A DNA stretch of 5,471 nucleotides. It comes from Thermoanaerobaculia bacterium (GTDB taxonomy: Bacteria; Acidobacteriota; Thermoanaerobaculia; Multivoradales; UBA5704). Shown piece by piece: positions 1 through 5,300 of the stretch. Made by a program: the position numbers and the translations under genes. Location: NCBI GenBank assembly GCA_025937035.1, contig JAICSG010000317.1:1-5471 (forward strand). The letters are read 5' to 3'. The notes below the pieces were generated by a model that was not told where the DNA came from, did no database searches, and saw only the letters and a list, made by a program, of their open reading frames with translations. The number at the start of each line of letters is the position of its first letter. Position 1 is the stretch's first letter.

Positions 1-83
1 CTCGGTTCTTCTCTGTTCTTGGTCTTCATGACGTAGAGATTCGCATCCCAACGCCAGCCGCGCTCGCAGAAAATCTGGCGGGT

Positions 84-506
84 TTACTTGCGGGCAGAGG
101 GGATCGTTAGAGCCTTGCGGCAATAGTGGATCATTAGAGCCTTGTCCTCCTCCCAGGCGGTCTGGTCCATCAGGCGGCGCCCGCGAGCCTTTTGGATGGA
201 ACGGACGCTATGGCCCTTGCCAAGTATGCGGGCGGCTACCGCGTCCGCCTCAGTGCGCTTGCCCTTCGCTTGCTCGACCGCTAGGGCAAGCTCGGAAGGG
301 TAGAACCTCTCGGGGAGGGCTCCGTCGTAGATCGCGTCAGCTATCGACTGGCTCCTGACCCTCTGCAACGCGCGCTCAGATGGCGACTTCTTCGGCCTAC
401 CAGGACCCCGGGCCATCCTCTGCAACTCGGCGGCGATGCGCTTGGGGTCTTCCCCGGCCTCCAGCCGCTCGGCAAGGCTCAGCAGAGCTCCTTTCGTCAC
501 CTTCAT
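84..506 (-). CDS. Small basic protein with AT-hook-like and helix-turn-helix-like segments, function unknown
   Basis: The product is a 140-residue protein I do not recognise by family. The ATG at 506 is chosen because GGAGGTGG (514-521 on the plus strand) sits just upstream at Shine-Dalgarno distance. The frame is open further, to an ATG at 596, but that extension is Arg/Pro/Gly-rich and looks like non-coding GC-rich DNA. Residues 1-32 look helical. Residues 33-40 read RGPGRPKK, which resembles the GRP core of an AT-hook. Residues 88-112 (ADAVAARILGK...SVRSIQKARG) resemble a helix-turn-helix with a recognition helix. The C-terminus is basic. Taken together this suggests a small cytoplasmic DNA-binding protein of the kind often found on phages, plasmids or islands, but that is inference. 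G+C is about 63% by hand count on four lines, lower than most of the pump gene. A TATAAT box lies about 120 bp upstream. The frame stays open after the TAA stop to the window edge. Confidence 0.6.
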   Translation of the reverse strand: MKVTKGALLSLAERLEAGEDPKRIAAELQRMARGPGRPKKSPSERALQRVRSQSIADAIYDGALPERFYPSELALAVEQAKGKRTEADAVAARILGKGHSVRSIQKARGRRLMDQTAWEEDKALMIHYCRKALTIPSARK

Positions 507-626
507 AGCCCGTCCACCTCCACGGCGACGGCATCGCGGCAGAGCGGGAGGCAAGCGGTCGAGATCGTGCCGCCTGCTGACATCTTGCTGACACACCAGC
601 CAAATGAATAGGGTAAACCATTGAAG

Positions 627-655
627 ATTATATACTTACCTCCCCCTCGCCCGAA
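627..655 (-). promoter_or_regulatory. Possible sigma-70-type promoter for the 84-506 gene
   Basis: A perfect TATAAT -10 hexamer lies on the minus strand at 632-627, inside the only clearly AT-rich patch of the window (about 600-640). Seventeen bases upstream the hexamer is TTCGGG (655-650), a poor -35 match, so an activator or a weak promoter is likely. Transcription would start near 620 and leave a leader of about 113 nt before the ATG at 506. No other gene lies between. Confidence 0.4.
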
Positions 656-701
656 CTTGATCATCTCGAGCACGGTCGAGAGGGTGCGGAGGGGTCGCAT
701 G

Positions 702-723
702 GAGGGGGATTGTAATCCCCCTC
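702..723 (-). terminator. Perfect palindrome just after the 729-1283 stop codon, possible terminator
   Basis: GAGGGGGATT (702-711) and AATCCCCCTC (714-723) are perfect reverse complements separated by two bases. They begin 5 nt past the TAA of the minus-strand gene, which is typical terminator placement. There is no T-run after the hairpin on the minus strand, so a standard intrinsic terminator is not supported. It could instead protect the mRNA 3' end or be a remnant of a repeat. A smaller inverted repeat (TCTCGA/TCGAGA, 664-681) follows. Confidence 0.4.
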
Positions 724-728
724 GATCC

Positions 729-1283
729 TTACCGCGCGTGAACCGCCAGCAGCTTGAGCGGCTGCGGGCTGTAGTTCTCGACGTTGAGCCGGTCGTTGCC
801 GGTCATGCTCACCTTGGCGGCCTGATAGAGCTCGCCCTGCCCCTTGCCGTTCCGGTCGAGCTTGATCTCGACGAACGCGAAGGGATAGTCGACGGTGCGG
901 AGGTTGTTGATGACCTCGTGCTGGGCGATCGGCCGGTCGATCATCAGGCGGACGACCGTGCTGCCGTCCGGCTGCTGGTGCGAGCGGGCCGCCGCGATGG
1001 GGTAGCCGAGGCCACCGCCGACGCGGATGTAGCCGGCCTCCTGGTCCCACAGGGCCTCGCGCAGGGCATCCGGCCCCTTCTGCTGGAGGATGTTCTTCAG
1101 CCGCTCGACCTGGGCGTCCTCCGTGTAGTGGTCGATATGGATCGCCACCGGCGCGCTGCCGGTGTGCCGGGCCGTGCCCGCGGGCGCCACCAGGGTACCG
1201 GTGAGCACGGTTTCGGCGAACGCGGCGGTCGACAGGGCGAGCGCCGCGGAAAAGGCCAACGCCATCACACTCTTGCTTCTCAT
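729..1283 (-). CDS. Exported protein of unknown function (184 aa)
   Basis: The start at ATG 1283 is well supported: AAGGAG (1293-1298) lies 9 nt upstream. Residues 1-23 form a classic Sec signal peptide, with Arg/Lys near the start, a hydrophobic run (VMALAFSAALALSTAAF) and an AFA cleavage site before Glu24. The mature part of about 161 residues has an early beta-like stretch (TVLTGTLVAP) and then IHIDHYTEDAQVERLKNIL, which looks like a strand followed by a helix. A Gly-rich GGGLGYPIAAAR follows, then alternating strands (TVVRLMIDRP, YPFAFVEIKLDRNGKGQGEL) and a final LNVENYSPQPLKLLAVHAR. There are no cysteines and no second membrane segment, so a soluble periplasmic or secreted beta-rich domain is likely. 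I have seen similar-looking hypothetical proteins in Acidobacteriota, but I cannot name a family. A terminator precedes it at 1349-1386, so it is probably not simply the last gene of a pump operon. Confidence 0.8.
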   Translation of the reverse strand: MRSKSVMALAFSAALALSTAAFAETVLTGTLVAPAGTARHTGSAPVAIHIDHYTEDAQVERLKNILQQKGPDALREALWDQEAGYIRVGGGLGYPIAAARSHQQPDGSTVVRLMIDRPIAQHEVINNLRTVDYPFAFVEIKLDRNGKGQGELYQAAKVSMTGNDRLNVENYSPQPLKLLAVHAR

Positions 1284-1304
1284 GGGTCTTTGCTCCTTGA
1301 TGGG

Positions 1305-1337
1305 AAGTGCCGCGCGAGACCTGCTTGCGCGGCACTT
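1305..1337 (-). promoter_or_regulatory. Leader hairpin next to the ribosome binding site of the 729-1283 gene
   Basis: AAGTGCCGCGC (1305-1315) and GCGCGGCACTT (1327-1337) form a perfect 11-bp stem with an 11-nt loop. On the minus-strand transcript the stem ends 6 nt before the AAGGAG Shine-Dalgarno (1298-1293). No T-run follows it in that direction, so it is not an obvious terminator. It could stabilise the 5' end or affect translation start. A weak -10-like TAGATA (1345-1340) lies immediately before it, without a convincing -35. Confidence 0.5.
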
Positions 1338-1348
1338 TCTATCTATGC

Positions 1349-1386
1349 AAAACGCAAACCGGACGGCCGTTCATTCCGCCCGGTTT
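1349..1386 (-). terminator. Intrinsic terminator of the 1414-2010 gene
   Basis: On the minus strand AAACCGGGCGG (1386-1376) pairs with CCGTCCGGTTT (1366-1356) around a 9-nt loop, and the stem is followed by GCGTTTTGC. All 11 positions pair as RNA on the minus strand, where one is a G-U wobble. On the plus strand the same position would be a C-A mismatch, which supports function in the minus direction. It begins 27 nt after the stop codon at 1414. A shorter GC-only hairpin (CCGGCC/GGCCGG, 1398-1412) lies between them. Confidence 0.6.
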
Positions 1387-1413
1387 ACGGTTGTGGTCCG
1401 GCCCGCGGCCGGC

Positions 1414-2010
1414 TCAGTGAAGATAGGGCGGCCGGTAGCCGTTGTCGTGGTCGTGGTCCCGGTCCCGATCATGATCGCGGTCCCGGTCGTAGCGGTCGTG
1501 GTCGTGGTCGCGGTCATAGCGGTTGTGGCCCCAGGTGCCGTAGTAGCCGGAGCGGCGGCCGTAGTAGCCCCCGAGCTCGTCCATCAACTGGTAGATCCGC
1601 CCCATGCCGCGGTCGACGTAGGGTCGGGGCTGGATCCGGGTCAGCGCTCGCGAGGCGTCGTTGAAGGCGTCCTCCAGAGCGGCGAAGGTGCGCGCCGTGC
1701 GGCGGGGCTCCCGGCGGTAGCTCTCGGTCGCCTCGTGGAAGCGGGAGGCCCGGAGGTCCAGCTCGCGCAGGCGGTCGATGGCGCGGGCCTCGCCACGGTC
1801 CGGCCGGCGGTTGTTGCGCTCGAACTCGCGGCGGATCTGGGTGGCCGTCTCGTCGATCTCGTGGGCGATCGCCGATGCCCGGTCGAGGTGCTGGACGTCC
1901 GGGAAGATGGTGTAGCGGCCGTCTTCACGGTACCCCTGCGCGTGCAGGGCGGGGGCGAGCGAGAGCGCCAGAGCGGCGGTGAGGATCAGGGATTGGGTGT
2001 GTCGTCGCAT
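1414..2010 (-). CDS. Exported helical protein with Asp/Arg/His-repeat C-terminal tail (198 aa)
   Basis: ATG 2010 is chosen over the in-frame ATG at 2052 because a perfect AAGGAGG (2020-2026) lies 9 nt upstream and a signal peptide begins directly at it: MRRH, then SLILTAALALSLAPA, with likely cleavage after LHA (residue 24). Residues about 35-150 are charged and mostly helical (for example the LDRASAIAHEIDETATQIRR region and TARTFAALEDAFNDASRAL), suggesting a helical bundle or coiled coil. Residues 148-160 are Gly/Tyr-rich. Residues 165-190 are almost only Asp, Arg and His (12 Asp, 6 Arg, 5 His), in alternating DRDHDHD units. The protein has no cysteine. It is the first gene after a Cu/Ag efflux pump, and the His/Asp tail could bind metal in the periplasm, but this is inference. 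It has its own Shine-Dalgarno and likely its own terminator. I do not recognise a family. Helical periplasmic metal-stress proteins such as ZraP or CnrX are only a loose analogy. Confidence 0.8.
   Translation of the reverse strand: MRRHTQSLILTAALALSLAPALHAQGYREDGRYTIFPDVQHLDRASAIAHEIDETATQIRREFERNNRRPDRGEARAIDRLRELDLRASRFHEATESYRREPRRTARTFAALEDAFNDASRALTRIQPRPYVDRGMGRIYQLMDELGGYYGRRSGYYGTWGHNRYDRDHDHDRYDRDRDHDRDRDHDHDNGYRPPYLH
1441..1518 (-). repeat. Degenerate tandem repeat encoding the Asp/Arg/His tail
   Basis: This 78-bp tract is built from variants of GGTCGT and GGTCCC in the plus-strand reading and encodes residues 165-190 of the exported helical protein as Asp-His and Asp-Arg dipeptides. 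The imperfect 6-nt periodicity keeps the reading frame, since each unit encodes two residues. Such a tract can expand or contract by slippage without frameshift, so tail length may vary between strains. Confidence 0.75.
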
Positions 2011-2040
2011 GGTGTGTCTCCTCCTTGTCTTCGACACCCA

Positions 2041-2046
2041 GCTATA
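2041..2046 (-). promoter_or_regulatory. Weak candidate -10 box for the 1414-2010 gene
   Basis: TATAGC on the minus strand (2046-2041) would place the transcription start near 2035 and give a leader of about 25 nt containing the AAGGAGG. The hexamer 17 bases upstream (CACTCC) does not resemble TTGACA, so the assignment rests on the -10 and its position alone. The short leader also has GACAC (2033-2037) able to pair with GTGTC (2014-2018) around the Shine-Dalgarno. Confidence 0.25.
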
Positions 2047-2125
2047 AGGCAAAGCGGATGCCAGGAGTGGGAAGCTGAGTGGAATCAGCGGGTTGTGAAA
2101 GCAGGGGGGAAGAGAGGGGTTTGAA

Positions 2126-2166
2126 AATTGTCCTCTGGGGAGGACGGGAGACGTTGCCGTCCCCCC
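2126..2166 (-). promoter_or_regulatory. Two overlapping, mutually exclusive hairpins (attenuator-like)
   Basis: On the minus strand the first possible stem pairs GGGGGGACGG (2166-2157) with CCGTCC plus CCCC (2147-2137, one bulged base). The second pairs GTCCTC (2145-2140) with GAGGAC (2135-2130) around a 4-nt loop and is followed by AATTTTC. The two share bases 2140-2145, so only one can form. The second resembles a terminator and the first an anti-terminator, about 120 nt upstream of the 1414-2010 gene. No leader peptide or ligand-binding domain is visible. It may equally be a trailing hairpin of the pump transcript. Confidence 0.35.
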
Positions 2167-2199
2167 GCCCGGGCATGAATGCCCAGGCTACGATTCAAC

Positions 2200-2222
2200 C
2201 GAAAAGCCGGGTGAACCCGGCT
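2200..2222 (-). terminator. Terminator of the pump transcript within the palindromic element
   Basis: On the minus strand AGCCGGG-TTCA-CCCGGCT (2222-2205) forms a 7-bp GC-rich hairpin followed by TTTC, about 87 nt past the pump stop codon. It fits an intrinsic terminator with a short T-run. The outer hairpin at 2282-2303 is met first and may also block exonucleases. Confidence 0.5.
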
Positions 2223-2247
2223 CCCGGAGGAGCATCTCTGACTTCGG

Positions 2248-2274
2248 AGCCGGCTTCAGCCGGCTTTTCGTTTC
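2248..2274 (+). terminator. Opposite-strand terminator-like hairpin within the palindromic element
   Basis: AGCCGGC-TTCA-GCCGGCT (2248-2265) is a perfect 7-bp hairpin followed by TTTCGTTTCC on the plus strand. With its minus-strand partner at 2200-2222 it forms a bidirectional terminator-like pair. No plus-strand gene that it would end is supported, so it probably reflects the symmetry of the repeat and could stop antisense transcription into the pump gene. Confidence 0.4.
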
Positions 2275-2309
2275 CGGCGTAGCCCGGGCATTCATGCCCG
2301 GGCGGAAGC

Positions 2310-5300
2310 TCACGCCGCCTCCGCCAAAGGCTCCGCCACCGCCCCCCGCATCTCCGTGTGCCGCTTCCAGACCTTGTAAATCGCGGGATAGACCAGCAGC
2401 TCCAGGAGGAAAGAGGTGACCAGGCCGCCGATCATCGGCGCGGCGATCCGCTTCATCACGTCCGCTCCCGCCGAAGTGGACCAGAGGATGGGGAGGAGGC
2501 CCATGAAGGCGGCGCAGACGGTCATCATCTTGGGCCGCGCCCGCTTGACCGCGCCGTGGATGATCGCCTCGTCCATGTCGGCCAGGGTCTTGAGCTTCCC
2601 CGCGCGTTTGGCCTCGTCCCAGGAGAGGTCGAGGAAGAGGAGCATGAAGACGCCCGTCTCGGCGTCGAGGCCCAGCAGGGCGATCATGCCCACCCAGGCG
2701 GCGATCGAGACGTTGTAGTGGAGGAGGTGGAAGAGCCAGACCGCCCCCACGGCCGAGAAGGGTACCGCCAGCATCACCACCAGCGCCTTGAAAGGCGAAC
2801 GGGTATTGGCGTAGAGGAGGACGAAGATCAGCGCCAGGGTGACCGGCACCACGATCTTCAGCCGCTCGCGCACCCGCACCATGTTCTCGTACTGGCCGCT
2901 CCACTGGAGCGACTGGCCCGTGGGGAGGGAGACGTGCTTGCGCACCACCTGCTTGGCCTCCTCCACCCAGCTCCCGATGTCGCGGCCGGCGATGTCCACG
3001 TAGACGTAGCCGGCGAGGAAGCCGTTCTCGTCGCGCAGCATGGAGGGCCCGCGGACGATCTGGAGGTCGGCGACCTGGGCGAGCGGCACCTGGGCCCCCG
3101 CCGGAGTGGCGACCAGGACGCGGGCGAGGCGGGCCGGATCGTCGCGCAGCTCGCGGGGGTAGCGCACGTTGACCGGATAGCGCTCCCGCCCCTCGATGGT
3201 GGTGGTGACGTTCTCGCCGCCGATGGCGGTGGCGATCACCGTCTGGAGCTGCTCGATCGTCAGGCCGTAGCGGGCGAGCTGGTCGCGCCGCGGCACGATG
3301 TCCAGGAAGTAGCCGCCGGCCACCCGCTCGGCGTAGACGCTGCGGGTGCCGGGGATCTTGCGCAGCAGCCCTTCCAGGGTCTCGCCCGTGCGCTCGATCT
3401 CCTTGAGATCGCTGCCGAAGACCTTGATGCCGATGGGGGTGCGGACCCCCGTCGAGAGCATGTCGATGCGGTTCTTGATCGGCATGGTCCAGGAGTTGGT
3501 GACCCCGGGGATGCGCAGGGCGCGGTCCATCTCGTCGATCAGCTCGTCCATCGAGAGGTGGTCGGGCCAGAAGGGGCGGAAGGCGGGCTTCATCCAGTCC
3601 GGAGCCCAGCCGGAGTACCAGCGCGCCTTGGGCCGCCATTGGCCCTCGGGCTTGAGGACGACCGTGGTCTCCATCATCGAGAACGGGGCGGGGTCGGTCG
3701 AGGTGTCGGCCCGGCCGGCCTTGCCCAGGACCCGATCGACCTCGGGGAACCCCTTGAGGACGCGGTCCTGGGTCTGCAGGAGCTCGGTCGCCTGGGTGAC
3801 GGAGATCCCGGGGAGGGTGATCGGCATGTAGAGGATGGTCCCCTCGTTGAGCGGCGGCATGAACTCCGAGCCGAGCCGGAAGTAGAGGGGGAGGCTCACC
3901 GCCACCAGGGCCAGGGCGCCCCCGATCACCGCCCACGGCCGCCGGAGGACGAAGCGGCAGGCCGGCTCGTAGACCTTCGCGATGGCGCGGCTGATGGGAT
4001 GCCGCTCCTCGGGATGGTAGGTGCCCACCGCCACGCGGCTCGCCAGCCGCGCCAGCCAGCGGGGGCGGAAGGTGAACGGGTCCATGCGGGTGAAGAGCAT
4101 GCGGAGGGCGGGGTCGAGGGTGACCGCCAGCAGCGCGGCGATCGCCATCGCCAGGTTCTTGGAGATGGCGAGCGGCTTGAACAGCCGCCCCTCCTGATCG
4201 ACCAGGGCGAAGATGGGGAGGAAGGCGACCGCGATCACCAGCAGGGAGAAGAAGACCGAGGGGCCCACCTCCTGGAGCGCCTCCAGGCGCACTTTGTGGA
4301 AATCCCCCTTGCGCCCACCCGCCTGCCATTGATGGAGCTTGTTGTAGGCGTTCTCCACCTCGACGATGGCGCCGTCCACCAGCACGCCGATCGAGATGGC
4401 GATGCCCGCCAGCGACATGATGTTGACCGACACCCCCAGGAAGTACATGGGGATGAAGGCGAGGAGCACGGAGATGGGGATGGTGAGGATCGGCACCGTG
4501 GCCGAAGGGATGTGCCAGAGGAAGAGGAGGATCACCAGGCAGACGATGATCATCTCGATCACCAGCTCGTGCCTGAGGGTGTCGAGGGCGCGGGTGATCA
4601 GCCCCGAGCGGTCGTAGGTGGGGACGACCTCGACCCCCTCGGGCATGCCGGGCTGGAGCTCCTCGATCTTCGCCTTGACCCGCTGGATGACGTTGAGCGC
4701 GTTCTCGCCGTGGCGCATCACCACGATGCCGCCCACGTGATCCCCCAGGCCGTCGAGGTCCGAGACGCCGCGGCGGATCTCGGGCCCCAGCTCCACCCGG
4801 GCCACGTCGCGCAGCAGCACGGGGACGCCGGCCGGCCCCACCTTGAGGACGATCTGCTCCAGGTCCTCCGGGCGCTTGGCGTACCCCCGGCCGCGCACCA
4901 TGTACTCGGCGCCGCTCGCCTCCAGGAGGCGCCCCCCCACCTCGTTGTTGGAGCGGCGGATGGCCTCCACCACCTGATCGAGTGGCAGGCCGTAGGAGGC
5001 CAGGCGGTTGGGATCGACGGTGATCTGGTACTGCTTGACGTAGCCGCCGAGGGCCGCCACCTCGGCCACGCCGGGCACCGATTGCAGGGCATAGCGCAGG
5101 GTCCAGTCCTGATAGGAGCGCAGCTCGTCCAGCGAGTGCTTCCCGGAGTGATCGACCAGGGCGTACTGGTAGACCCAGCCGACGCCGGTGGCGTCCGGCC
5201 CCAGCTCGGTCTGCACGCCGTCGGGGAGGCGGGACTGGATCTTGGAGAGGTATTCGAGCACCCGCGAGCGGGCCCAGTAGAGGTCGGTGCCGTCCTGGAA

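Larger units (their letters stand above)
2165..2305. repeat. Nested REP/BIME-like palindromic element
   Basis: The ends, 2165-2192 and 2278-2305, are inverted repeats matching at 27 of 28 positions, and each is itself a hairpin: a 9-bp stem around TGAA (2167-2188, one C-A mismatch that becomes a G-U wobble on the minus strand) and a perfect 9-bp stem around TTCA (2282-2303). Inside lie two further hairpins with 7-bp stems: 2205-2222 (loop TGAA) and 2248-2265 (loop TTCA). The outer palindromes are preceded by GTAG (2191-2188 minus, 2279-2282 plus). The inner ones are preceded by GGAG (2224-2221 minus, 2246-2249 plus). All heads point to the centre. A 5' GTAG or GGAG before a palindrome is the known hallmark of REP sequences mobilised by RAYT transposases. 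No transposase is in the window. The element starts 5 bp after the pump stop codon, the usual extragenic REP position. Confidence 0.7.

Noticed and set aside
1..29. Possible start of a minus-strand gene at ATG 29 (MKTKNREEP, running off the edge)
   Set aside because: There is no Shine-Dalgarno before the ATG and only nine codons are visible, too little to call a gene.
503..700. Minus-strand 65-codon frame upstream of the 84-506 gene
   Set aside because: It overlaps the likely promoter and leader, has no Shine-Dalgarno, and its end is out of frame over the start of the supported gene.
1441..1521. CRISPR-like or direct-repeat array
   Set aside because: The repeats are 6-nt units inside a coding frame with no spacers. 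They encode the Asp/Arg/His tail.
1162..2124. Plus-strand frame with long Val/Ala runs resembling membrane segments
   Set aside because: The Val-rich stretch is the antisense of the Asp/Arg/His repeat. The minus strand has a signal peptide and perfect Shine-Dalgarno instead.
2079..2282. Small plus-strand frame over the palindromic element
   Set aside because: It only translates the hairpin repeat. It has no Shine-Dalgarno and no protein-like composition.
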